DNA of 64,000 nt from Oncomelania hupensis (GCA_036898135.1 CM072523.1:37722281-37786280); one strand, 5' to 3'. Positions 54,179-64,000 are shown, counted from the first letter of the stretch. The notes: a model not told the origin generated them from the sequence alone. A program made the numbers and translations.

Positions 54179-54180
<2 letters not shown>
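53887..54180 (-). repeat. 5S-rRNA-derived SINE, copy 3
   Basis: Same structure and orientation as copy 2. Observed differences include GTAGGGGAGCG versus GTAGGTGAGCG, CGTTTCGCGG versus CGTTTTGCGG, and CCAACAACTGCG versus CCAACCACTGCG. Confidence 0.85.

Positions 54181-54243
<63 letters not shown>
54180..54243. repeat. (TAA)n microsatellite
   Basis: About 21 TAA triplets at the head side of SINE copy 3. Confidence 0.97.
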
Positions 54244-54269
54244 GATCTAATGCTGTATGCTGTACGCGC

Positions 54270-54545
54270 CTTATTCTAAACTCAGACTCAGCGCGCGGCG
54301 ATCTGTAAACAACATACACGCTCACATGTTACAGACACTCCTACAAACGCAACAAACCACACACATTCATCACTCAAACTTGTAGTGTAAAGGCAAGTCT
54401 CTATTAGAAGACGGGAAGGAAATAGAATTTTCTTTTGGATATTTTAAATAGATTGCGTATCATTCCATTTTTGAAGGGAGGAAGGAAAGCGGTGTACCTG
54501 GAGAAACCCCTCGGTGACCTGAATATCTCGTACCTAAATCACATT
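54270..54545 (+). repeat. Interspersed repeat family R5, copy 2
   Basis: GCGCGCGGCGATCTGTAAAC, TACAGACACTCCTACAAACG and CATTCATCACTCAAAC are followed by GAAGGGAGGAAGGAAAGCGG and TACCTGGAGAAACCCCTCGG. It corresponds to 20490-21070 with about 300 bp less between the blocks. Confidence 0.7.
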
Positions 54546-54582
54546 AAGTTCGTCCCTAGCGGTGTTGGAACCCGCGACTTTC

Positions 54583-54672
54583 GGCATAGGAAACCTGCTT
54601 CCTGGAGTTTTATTTTGTCTGTTGCAGGCATAGGAAACCTGCTTCCTGGAGTTTTATTTTGTCTGTTGCAGG
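54583..54672. repeat. Exact 44-bp tandem duplication
   Basis: The unit beginning GGCATAGGAAACCTGCTTCC and ending TTTGTCTGTTGCA occurs twice without a visible difference (54583 and 54627), so the duplication is recent. Confidence 0.92.
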
Positions 54673-54841
54673 CAGCAGCTGCAAGATTTCAATCCAGATT
54701 CAATTTGAGATCCCAGATTAAGGTTTAGATCTGATTCTGTGTTTTGTACAATACAGCTGCAAGATTCCAATCTAGCTTCAGATTCAGATTTAAGATTTTT
54801 ATCTTATTTGTCTGCGGTGCATAACAGCGACTTAATATTGG

Positions 54842-54842
<1 letters not shown>

Positions 54843-54904
<62 letters not shown>
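54843..54904. repeat. (TAA)n microsatellite
   Basis: About 20 TAA triplets. Confidence 0.97.
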
Positions 54905-54906
<2 letters not shown>

Positions 54907-54944
54907 CAATAATACCAATAATACAAGGTTAATTATTTAGTCAT

Positions 54945-55500
54945 TGTTTAGAGGGTCCAGCGGACTGCACAGAGGCGAATAAGGACTTGGTTAAAGAGAA
55001 CTCACCCCCGATCCGTTTAAAAGATCTGCTGAAACAACCCTAATGGTAACACTGAAGGCACTCCACCAACCCATCACTTTACAATAATGGCGTCCCATGC
55101 AGGTGACGCTGAGGCTGTTTACTAATTTATGGAAACCCCATTTACAAAAAAACAAACTAGAATATAGTCATCATTGTAAAATATTAACAAAACACATACA
55201 TATAAAATGCCAAACTTGCTAAATAATAATACGATAGAAAGCCCCAATGACCATTTGGCAGAAAGCGTCCAATATCCCCAAGCTGACCCAACAGACTCCA
55301 AACACAGCACAGAGTTTGTGGAGAGTTTTCAAGCAAAAAAGGTAGGTGTCTGATCTATCGAAGAAGATAGTAGATTGATAGAACAGATTAGGAAAGAGAA
55401 AGAATAAATAAGAATGACAGAAACAGTGGTTTAAAGTACAACATTTTCCAAAAGTGGGGATACTTTTTATGCAGAAAACCCCGGAACCCCAAAAGGGGGT
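54945..55500 (-). mobile_element. Hairpin-headed retroposon, copy 4
   Basis: A diverged copy: GGGTCCAGCGGACTGCACAG at the tail side, AAAAGATCTGCTGAAACAAC, GCCAAACTTGCTAAATAATA, and the head remnant CCCCGGAACCCCAAAAGGGG. The TTACA tail is reduced to TTAATTATTTAG-like sequence. No clear target duplication is seen. Confidence 0.7.
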
Positions 55501-56018
55501 AAATATTGGGTTATAATAATGTCAGGTGAAAAGGTGTGCAATAACTCGAAACATCATTTCATTACGACAGACTGAGTGTTTTGCTAGTTGTAACTTTTAT
55601 TTTTATTTTCAGTAATGATCTTTTCGGCTGCACATTTTGCACGATAGTTATAAATCGGCTTCTTCAACGGTGTTGAAATGCTACGTGCGATTTGAAATAG
55701 CTCGTCCGTGCAGCTGCGGAACACTCGAAATCAACAGTTCGCGGGAGGAGGATCAGGGTTGCTACGTGCGGTTCGGCCTTTAAGTAGCCATGGCGCTTTG
55801 AACCGGAGAAGTCGAGAACCTGAAAATTAGGGGTTAGAAGGGGTGAGGTTGTGGTAAAAGAGAAAGAATAAAGGGAATGGGGAGAGATGGGTTTGTAAAA
55901 GAAAACTCAACGCTGATAACCTTCTAGCTAGATTTTGTGGTTTGCCTACCGAAAAAAAAAGTTGAAGATAGTGGTGGTTGTGGTAGCTGTATTAACTGTA
56001 TCTAAAATGATATAGAGG
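55501..56018. other. Non-coding stretch without recognised gene
   Basis: No credible ORF or repeat partner is recognised. Confidence 0.4.
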
Positions 56019-56135
56019 AGATGACATTGATGGATTGGCTGGAGAGGAACAAGAACTTGAACAGCTGGTACCGAGGCTTGACACCACCTCCAGAGCCTTT
56101 GGAATGGAAATACGTGCAGAGGAGACCAACATGAT
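56019..56135 (+). pseudogene. RTE LINE copy, left part (split by LTR element)
   Basis: Starts at the equivalent of about 23871 in the full-length LINE and encodes the DDIDGLAGEEQELEQL region just after the RT FADD motif, then breaks off at ACCAACATGAT where the LTR element begins. It continues at 62740. The 5' end is truncated and frames are partly broken. Confidence 0.92.
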
Positions 56136-57832
56136 TGTCACAGGGCAGCTGTGAAGAAAGCCATGTAGTCTGTGTGTGAAGAGTATAGGGGCGGGGGTGG
56201 TACTGCGTGTTGCCGTATGTGTGATTATTGTTGTCTCGGGAGCGTGCAAAGCGTGGTAAACAGCATACGCCGGTTAGGCCAGGTTAGGAATGTGCTCACT
56301 ATCAGCAGAACGTGTTTGACAGCAGTACAGTGTGGACAGTGTTTGTCTAGTGCTCTGTGGTTTTGCTGTGTTCTGGAATTAGGGTGGGACGGATATTAAC
56401 GAAAAATAGTATCTGGTTCTGAGAAGAATACTAGTTTAAAGTTTGCCAATTTCTAAAGTGATACGCTCGGTTGGAGTGTAGTTGTAGAAAAGCAAGCCTA
56501 TTGGTAGTGTGGTAGGTAGTATTGAGGCATTGTCTACTACGGGAACTACACACTACCGGATTACCCTAATTGGATGTACTTTCGTAGACGAGCAGTGGAG
56601 AAGGGGCTACGGGGTGCGGTTACATCGAACCGTGTGGGTTAGTGCAATGGTGGTTTTTTCCTCACTGTGCTAATAACCAAGGGCAGGCTGTTGGGGTGTT
56701 GAATGATAGCTGTGTGCGAGACAGAAGGAAGGATGAGAATGGTTGCACTGAGGAGAGGCAGAAGAAAGGAAGGGTGCGACTGAAGAAGGGAGAATGAGGG
56801 AGAAGAAAGGGGGTGGAGTGTGATGAAGGTAGGATGGAAGTGGTTGCTGTTGTTGTCGTTGGGGATGCTTGATATGAATAATGTGTTGATGGTTACATGT
56901 ATTCATTGCAGCATCGTTCATTCCATGCATTCATTATTTCATTGAATTGTATGATATGTAATCGTTTCCAGTGACGATAACAGTAGAAAGCGAGAGAGAG
57001 TCAAGGACGGGGGAAATAGACTGCAGTTGGACCCCTCAAGTGTCAGAAGTTTAGTGAAGTAGCGTAGTGAGAGTGGGGGGGTGAGTGTGATGGAGGGAGG
57101 GGGACAGAATCAAGTGAACATGACATTTACGATGCGACAAGCATGTTGCAGGTTCGTCAAGGATTGTCGTTGAGGACTGAATTCGAGGATCGAGTTCGAA
57201 GTTCGCAGCTCAACGTTCGTCAATCCGCCAGTTCGTCGCTGGATAACGTGAGGCAGCAACGACGACGACACTTGGTCAAGTGGACCAAACATCATCAACA
57301 TCGCCATTCGTTTGTCTACCACCTCTGTTGTCAGCGCCATCAACATCACTCCATCATCATCGTCAGTGGCGACCGCGGGTGGCAACGCTCCTTCGTTTGG
57401 ACGTCAACGGAAGGGAGTGGATACTTTTGAGGAGACTTTACCAGGGACTGCATTTCGTCAGGTGGGCCCGTTTTGTGTTGTCCCTCTCCTACGCTTAACC
57501 CCCCTGTCTGTTTGTGAACACGTGCCTCGGACTTTGGCTGTGCACGTTCGATTTGAGGACGTTGGTCGATTAGCGACCCCCGATCACCCACGAACCATTG
57601 CATCGTTCCATTGACCCATTGATTGTTTCATTACCATTTCTTCGTTTCATGTGTAAATGTTGTAAGTGTATGAGTGTGTGGTATGAATGAATAAATAGCT
57701 TGAAAGTTGTATATATAATCGTTGTGTTTTCATCCCTTCACGTCTGCGGGAAATCGCCATTCTGTCTGGGTTGTCTGCGTGTGTAAGGTGTTTGTTTGTG
57801 GCGTCCGCCCAGGGAGAGTCGTGGCGGTGACA
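56136..57832 (+). repeat. 5' LTR of retrotransposon 2
   Basis: 1697 bp, TGTCACAGGGCAGCTGTGAA to GAGAGTCGTGGCGGTGACA. AATAAATAGCTTGAAAG near 57689 is a plausible polyadenylation signal. Identical short ORFs in both LTRs have no recognisable domain. Confidence 0.95.
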
Positions 57833-57834
57833 TA

Positions 57835-57851
57835 TGGTGGAGATGCCGGGG
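57835..57851 (+). promoter_or_regulatory. Probable primer-binding site of retrotransposon 2
   Basis: TGGTGGAGATGCCGGGG starts two bases after the 5' LTR and opens with TGG, as expected for pairing with a tRNA CCA end. The tRNA is not identified. Confidence 0.6.
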
Positions 57852-58211
57852 AGGTGTGAGTGTGCCCAGACGTGAAGTTGTCTTGTGATTGTCTTGTGGT
57901 GTCCGAGTGTGTGAGGCGTGATTCGGTGAGAGTGTGCACCCCAGCGGGTGGTTGGAGGGAGTCAGGTCGCTGTTCAGCGGAGGCTCACAGCCGGCCTGGG
58001 TTCGACCACACGTGAGGGGAAGGCGCCGTTGCACTCTCCATCCGGTTCGCTACCTTGCGGGCCAGTTTCCACTGTTTGAGTGGGAGGAGGTGGGTGATAG
58101 GTAAGGAAGATAGCTTAGATAGGTAGGTTAGTATCTAGGGCTAGGCTAGGTAGGTAGGGTTGTAGGACTTTGACTTGTTGTTGTTGGTTGTTGTTGCTTT
58201 TCTTAAGCAGG
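57852..58211 (+). other. 5' leader of retrotransposon 2
   Basis: About 360 bp before the Gag start. It ends TTGTTGCTTTTCTTAAGCAG immediately before GATGGC, which resembles a 3' splice acceptor with a pyrimidine tract. A spliced leader intron is possible but no donor was assigned. Confidence 0.5.
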
Positions 58212-61007
58212 ATGGCATCGAACGAGGAGACTGAAGGACTGTCACCGATCGCGGCTCGTACGCGTTCTCGCGCGGGTGTCACGATAGACGAGCGCACGGC
58301 GGCAGCAGCGGATGCAGGAGTCACCGACTTACCTTCTGCGGACGAGCGACGGAGATCGCCGGTCAGGTCATCGCGTCGTGGGTCAGTGGACGAGGAGTTG
58401 ACGACGTTCGAAGCCAGAGACACAGTGAGTGATCCTTTTGTGACGGGATTCGGCGCGACTGGCGGGATGTCAGCAGGCATCGACGTCTACGGAGACCAGG
58501 ATCGTCTGAGCGACGCAACGAGGCTGAAGAGGTTTGAGACCAACCCCTACCGTTCGATCTACAAGGTCGAGGCGGCACCGACGCCGAGGACGGGACCATT
58601 CGCGGACGAGACGCCGATGGAGCGGATCTTGAGACTCGCCAAGCGCGAAGGACTGAAGGGTCAGGCAGCGTTAGACTACGCGATAGACCAAGCGGCTAGG
58701 GAGGAAGACGCAAACCGGAGAGAGAGAGAGAGGGAGAGAGAGATGGCACACGAGATAGCGATGGCGCAACTTAGGTTGCAGGAAGGCGTCGGGAACCGCA
58801 GGAATCGTCAACCCGAGTTCGAGACGGTCAAGCTTAGGTTGCCATTCTTCGAGGATAAGGACGACTTGGAGACCTACTTGTGTCAGTTCGAGCGTTTCGC
58901 CAAGGCTCAAGACTGGAAGAAGGACACGTGGGCTATTCGCTTGGGGACCTTGCTGAAGGGGAAGGCGAGGGAAGTTTACGTTGGCTTGAACGAGGACGAC
59001 TCTGCCGACTACGAGATCCTGAAGGCAGCGTTGTTGGTGCGTTTCAACCTGACGGCCGAGACGTATCGGAAGAAGTTTCGCCAGCTACGAAGGGAGCCAC
59101 CGGAGACTTTCAAACAGTACCTGCGGAAGTCAGAGTTGTTCCTGGAACGCTGGATGGGACTTGCGAACAAGAAGGCCACGTATGGAGACTTACTTGACCT
59201 GGTGCTGATGGAGCAGATGATCAACGGTATGACGCCAGAACTGGTCACGTTCGTGCGCGAGCGCAACCCAGCAACGGTGGAGGAGGCCGCGACGTTAGCG
59301 CAGCAGTATGTCGACGCCAGAGCCGGGACCAACTTACGTTTTCCACCCCGTCAACCCTTTACGCCCAGGGACAAGAGCGAGGGCCGCGAGCCAGCGGGAC
59401 CGCGACCCAACTCGCCTGACAAGCGGGTGTGCTACACTTGCGGACAGAAAGGGCACCTGAAGCGAGATTGTCCGAAACGCAGCGAGCGGAGTGGAGGAGC
59501 GTTGCGCATCTTGAAGGAGGCAGGCAAGGAGGGAGATCCTCGGTTCCAGAGCCAAGTGGTAGTGGAAGGTGTTCCGCTGACGGCTGTGAGGGACACGGGG
59601 GCCGACTTGATTTGCCTGCGGAAGGGAGAGGTTGCCAACCTTATCTACACAGGACGCACGCGGCGCGTCAGATTCGCCGTTCGCCAGCTATCCAAGTCAC
59701 TGCCGACAGCGTGGGTACAGCTGGAGTCGCCGTTCTACACCGGGAGAGTGGAGGTAGTGGTGGTGCCGGACTTGATTTACCCAGTGGTGATCGGCAACTG
59801 GGCGAGGACGGAACAGCAGGGAGACACAGCACTGCCAGTATTCGGCGAGGGAGACGCGGAGTGTTGTGCTGTGCGGACACGAGCGCAGCCAGCCAAGGAG
59901 CAAGTCGCTACAGAACCGGTGGTGGTCGGACCGACTATGAGCATCCTCGCGACGCCGAAGGAGATGCGCCAACTGCAGTTGGAAGACGGCGAACTTGCGA
60001 AGGTCCGACAGTTAGCGGACCGGAAGGCAGGAAAGGAGCAACGAGGCAAAGGGCAGGTGGCATTTGTCTGGAAGCAAGACCTTTTGTACCGCGAGTACAC
60101 AGGACAGGACAAAGTGGATCGCAGCCAGTTGGTGGTACCAGCCAAGCTTCGACCGGAGGTGCTACGCGTGGGACACGACACGCCTATGGCTGAACACCGA
60201 GGAGCTAAGGGGACCCTAGATCAGGTGTGGACCAAGTACTACTGGCCAGGGATGTGCCGCGATGTCCGGAAGTACTGTGCTTCATGCGACGTGTGCCAGC
60301 GAACGACGCCAAAGGGGAGAGCCAGGAGGGTACCGTTTCAGAGAGCCGGCAAGAACAGGAAGTTGAAGCGGTACGTGGAACGTGCGGCAGAACCAGAACC
60401 GACGGTGGCCGTCGTGTTGGACCAAACTGAGACAGAGAGAACCTCAGACGTCAGCTATCAGGGCACCGTACCACTGATACCGCTTGAAGCGAGCGAAGGG
60501 CCGGTGGACATACGGATAGACACGGAGCTATCTGCGCTACATGAGAGAGCACCGCCGCTGGACGTGTGCGAGGTGATGTCGACCGACGACAGCCCTGAAC
60601 GTAACCGACCGCATCCGCTACCATTTTCGCAGATGGAAGTCGCCAAGAGTGAAGTGGAACCGATGCTGGAGCGGGGCGTTACCGAGTCGTGTACATCGCC
60701 GTACAGAGCACCGATCGTGCGAGTAAGGAAGAAGGGAGAGGTCAACAGGAGGGATGACTGCCAGAAAGCCCGGGATGAGATGGAGAGAGCGCTGACAAGT
60801 GAGCCAGTAGAAAAGCTACCGAACTTGGATAGACAGATCATCGACCGCTGCAGTACCTGCAGAGAACGCACCTCAACAGTGCCAGACTCACCCGGTGGGC
60901 TATGCAGTTGCAGGCGTACGTCTTCACCGTTCGACCAATTCCAGGAAGAGACAACATTGAAGCGGATTTCCTCAGCAGATCTGACCCTGTGGAAGTTTAG
61001 GTTTTGA
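58212..61007 (+). pseudogene. Gag-protease-(INT remnant) polyprotein, RT deleted
   Basis: 931 codons from MASNEETEGL; an upstream in-frame ATG at 58170 would add 14 residues, but the later start matches the short N-terminus of element 1. Gag domain about 205-370; zinc knuckle CYTCGQKGHLKRDC (407-420); protease motif RDTGAD (460-465); integrase HHCC domain with H655, H662, C692, C695 (WPGMCRDVRKYCASCDVCQR). Only about 20 residues follow before KLKRYVERA (717-725), so the catalytic core is gone. Near residue 840, after SPYRAPIVRVRKK, the RT palm is missing and an RNase H-flank-like ARDEMERALTSEPVEKLP follows. The end is out of frame: another frame encodes NIEADFLSRSDP. It can supply at most Gag and protease. 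Confidence 0.9.
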
Positions 61008-61027
61008 ACTCTCCGTAGGTTCGTCTT

Positions 61028-61039
61028 GGGAGGGGGGTG
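61028..61039 (+). promoter_or_regulatory. Polypurine tract of retrotransposon 2
   Basis: GGGAGGGGGGTG directly precedes the 3' LTR, 20 bp after the polyprotein stop. Confidence 0.85.
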
Positions 61040-62739
61040 TGTCACAGGGCAGCTGTGAAGAAAGCCATGTAGTCTGTGTGTGAAGAGTATAGGGGCGGGG
61101 GTGGTACTGCGTGTTGCCGTATGTGTGATTATTGTTGTCTCGGGAGCGTGCAAAGCGTGGTAAACAGCATACGCCGGTTAGGCCAGGTTAGGAATGTGCT
61201 CACTATCAGCAGAACGTGTTTGACAGCAGTACAGTGTGGACAGTGTTTGTCTAGTGCTCTGTGGTTTTGCTGTGTTCTGGAATTAGGGTGGGACGGATAT
61301 TAACGAAAAATAGTATCTGGTTCTGAGAAGAATACTAGTTTAAAGTTTGCCAATTTCTAAAGTGATACGCTCGGTTGGAGTGTAGTTGTAGAAAAGCAAG
61401 CCTATTGGTAGTGTGGTAGGTAGTATTGAGGCATTGTCTACTACGGGAACTACACACTACCGGATTACCCTAATTGGATGTACTTTCGTAGACGAGCAGT
61501 GGAGAAGGGGCTACGGGGTGCGGTTACATCGAACCGTGTGGGTTAGTGCAATGGTGGTTTTTTCCTCACTGTGCTAATAACCAAGGGCAGGCTGTTGGGG
61601 TGTTGAATGATAGCTGTGTGCGAGACAGAAGGAAGGATGAGAATGGTTGCACTGAGGAGAGGCAGAAGAAAGGAAGGGTGCGACTGAAGAAGGGAGAATG
61701 AGGGAGAAGAAAGGGGGTGGAGTGTGATGAAGGTAGGATGGAAGTGGTTGCTGTTGTTGTCGTTGGGGATGCTTGATATGAATAATGTGTTGATGGTTAC
61801 ATGTATTCATTGCAGCATCGTTCATTCCATGCATTCATTATTTCATTGAATTGTATGATATGTAATCGTTTCCAGTGACGATAACAGTAGAAAGCGAGAG
61901 AGAGTCAAGGACGGGGGAAATAGACTGCAGTTGGACCCCTCAAGTGTCAGAAGTTTAGTGAAGTAGCGTAGTGAGAGTGGGGGGGTGAGTGTGATGGAGG
62001 GAGGGGGACAGAATCAAGTGAACATGACATTTACGATGCGACAAGCATGTTGCAGGTTCGTCAAGGATTGTCGTTGAGGACTGAATTCGAGGATCGAGTT
62101 CGAAGTTCGCAGCTCAACGTTCGTCAATCCGCCAGTTCGTCGCTGGATAACGTGAGGCAGCAACGACGACGACACTTGGTCAAGTGGACCAAACATCATC
62201 AACATCGCCATTCGTTTGTCTACCACCTCTGTTGTCAGCGCCATCAACATCACTCCATCATCATCGTCAGTGGCGACCGCGGGTGGCAACGCTCCTTCGT
62301 CGTTTGGACGTCAACGGAAGGGAGTGGATACTTTTGAGGAGACTTTACCAGGGACTGCATTTCGCCAGGTGGGCCCGTTTTGTGTTGTCCCTCTCCTACG
62401 CTTAACCCCCCTGTCTGTTTGTGAACACGTGCCTCGGACTTTGGCTGTGCACGTTCGATTTGAGGACGTTGGTCGATTAGCGACCCCCGATCACCCACGA
62501 ACCATTGCATCGTTCCATTGACCCATTGATTGTTTCATTACCATTTCTTCGTTTCATGTGTAAATGTTGTAAGTGTATGAGTGTGTGGTATGAATGAATA
62601 AATAGCTTGAAAGTTGTATATATAATCGTTGTGTTTTCATCCCTTCACGTCTGCGGGAAATCGCCATTCTGTCTGGGTTGTCTGCGTGTGTAAGGTGTTT
62701 GTTTGTGGCGTCCGCCCAGGGAGAGTCGTGGCGGTGACA
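61040..62739 (+). repeat. 3' LTR of retrotransposon 2
   Basis: 1700 bp, nearly identical to the 5' LTR. An additional CGT-type triplet near 62300 accounts for the length difference. Confidence 0.95.
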
Positions 62740-63421
62740 ATGATCACCAACAACACCAATGGCATCATCAACACGGACATCAAAGTCCAAGGCCATTCCT
62801 TCAACACGGTGCTTGGCTTCAAAATATTTAGGAGCAATTGTATCAGACAATGGGTCCCGACAGGAAGTCCTCTCCAGGATCGCACAAACAACTGCTGCCC
62901 TGACAAGGTTGAAGCCCATTTGGAAAAGACAGGACCATCAGTCTACATTCCAAGGTGAGGCTACTGCGCTCCCTTGTCATCTCGATCTTCCTATACCCTT
63001 GCAAAACATAGACCCTCACAGCAGATCTACAACGGATAATAAAAAGCATGGAGATGAGGTGCTACAGAAGACATCTGGGCATTTCTTATACTCAGCACAT
63101 CACCAACGACGAAGTCCGAAACACAAGCCATTGGACAACATGATGACATGCTCCCAGTGGTGAAGAAACGGAAACTCCGATGGTATGGCCACATCATCAG
63201 AGCATCATACCTTTCAAAGACTATCTTGCAAGACACGGTGCAATGAGGCAGAAGAAGAGGGAGATATAAAAAGAGGCGGTAGGACAACATTCGAGAATGG
63301 ACTGGTTTGACACTGAGCGAAGCCATGAGGGTTGCTGAGGACAAAGAAAGATCGAGTACGCTAGTTAAACGATCATGTTTGTTGCCCCAACGACTTTCGA
63401 GTTACGGGATAGGATAGAATA
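62740..63421 (+). pseudogene. RTE LINE copy, right part
   Basis: Continues the copy broken at 56135: NNTNGI, TDIKVQGHSF, then SDNGSRQEVLSRIAQTTAAL and the MRCYRRHLGISY region, ending in GGATAGGATAGAATAG. Several frameshifts (for example near 62822, 62925 and 63118) and a stop in the QGTV region show that it is dead and clearly older than the LTR element inside it. Confidence 0.92.
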
Positions 63422-64000
63422 GATGAGGTGAATAACAATGACAGCCGCAACACAAAGAAGAAGAAAATAAGATAAAGTAGATTAGATTAGACTGGACACC
63501 AATGTTCTTTAACAAGAGTAGAAGAGTAAGCATTGGGTGTGCTTTTTTACATCTTGCCCTTTGGGCTTTAACAGTAACTATTAGTATAACTAAGAAATAG
63601 TATAACAATAACATCATAATGTGACTAAGCGATCAAGATCTGTGCACACACAAAATACCCATGTAAGCTGAAGAAGAAGAAGAAGAAGAAGAAGTAGAAG
63701 AAGAAGAAGAAGAAGACACTCCAGAAGAAGCTTTCTACTTAACTTGACGAAGCGCTATCGTTTGCTTGTAGTTGGAAGTAGGTCAGGCAAGTCTACCCTT
63801 CTGCCGTGAACTGACAAAACCGAGCAAGTCCACAAAACCTACTTTCGAGAAAATCGACGTTTTGTGTTGCGCTATATTACGCGATCGTTTCTGGAAGTTT
63901 AAGGGCATATTATAATGCAATTCCTCGATTTAAGAGTGCATACCTTGAATGTTAAAGAAATGTTTGATAGATTTGATGTTTTAAGACTATTTGTGGACTT
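63422..64000. other. Non-coding stretch with (AAG)n
   Basis: An AAG array with one TAG interruption lies at 63670-63715. No gene is recognised up to the window edge. Confidence 0.5.

Larger units (their letters stand above)
56136..62739 (+). mobile_element. Ty3/gypsy LTR retrotransposon 2 (defective, very young)
   Basis: 6.60 kb with LTRs of 1697 and 1700 bp and a perfect 5-bp duplication ATGAT (56131-56135, 62740-62744). By eye the LTRs differ only by one base (near 57458) and a 3-bp indel (near 57393), implying very recent insertion. The coding region keeps Gag, protease and the integrase zinc domain but lacks the integrase core, almost all of RT and most of RNase H. It shares layout and motifs with element 1 yet belongs to another family. 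Confidence 0.95.

Noticed and set aside
56172..57614. Short ORFs repeated in both LTRs of element 2 as possible accessory genes
   Set aside because: They are identical only because LTRs are duplicates; multiple overlapping frames and no domain support coding.
59429..60193. 254-codon ORF overlapping the Gag-protease frame of element 2
   Set aside because: It is a GC-rich shadow frame; conserved zinc-knuckle, protease and HHCC motifs lie in the other frame.
60458..61153. 231-codon minus-strand ORF
   Set aside because: It is antisense to the polyprotein and the LTR start; no recognisable domain.

Overview
This window looks like a stretch of animal nuclear genome, most likely from a marine invertebrate and plausibly a mollusc. 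That attribution is inference. It rests on the very dense simple repeats, the RTE-type LINE, tRNA- and 5S-derived SINEs, mariner/hAT-like relics and Ty3/gypsy elements with Gag-PR-INT-RT-RH order. I see no complete host gene, no bona fide rRNA or tRNA gene, and nothing of prokaryotic type. Apart from one possible THAP-domain exon near 27.6 kb and one unassigned ORF near 41.4 kb, every long ORF belongs to a mobile element or is a translated microsatellite.

Layout. 0-20 kb is a mosaic of microsatellites, SINE-like repeats and small inverted-repeat elements. It includes two elements whose core is telomere-like TTAGGG sequence, a hAT-like element, and three copies of a roughly 580-bp retroposon with a GC hairpin head. 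21.3-24.7 kb is an apparently full-length RTE-clade LINE with an intact 1035-codon endonuclease/reverse-transcriptase ORF and a 9-bp target duplication. 26.3-27.4 kb is an inverted-repeat DNA element flanked by TTAA, followed by the THAP-like exon. 32.3-32.7 kb is a 5S-rRNA-derived SINE interrupted by a tRNA-derived SINE.

33.46-40.53 kb is a Ty3/gypsy LTR retrotransposon on the minus strand, inserted in a (TAG)n array. 47.6-48.2 kb is a deleted mariner and 50.8-51.2 kb a second small TA-flanked element. 48.7-49.7 kb is a decayed tandem satellite. 53.5-54.2 kb holds two more 5S SINEs set in triplet repeats. 56.14-62.74 kb is a second, very young LTR retrotransposon inserted into an older 5'-truncated copy of the RTE LINE.

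How the parts fit together. The RTE LINE at 21.3 kb is the likely relative of the truncated copies at 6.3 kb and 56.0/62.7 kb; all end in GGATA-like repeats. The two LTR elements share an unusual architecture: the integrase zinc-binding domain lies upstream of reverse transcriptase, as in the Gmr1-like group. Both have lost the integrase catalytic core, at different junctions. The second also lacks most of RT and RNase H, although its two LTRs are nearly identical. This suggests recent mobilisation of defective elements by proteins supplied in trans, and it is the most interesting signal in the window.
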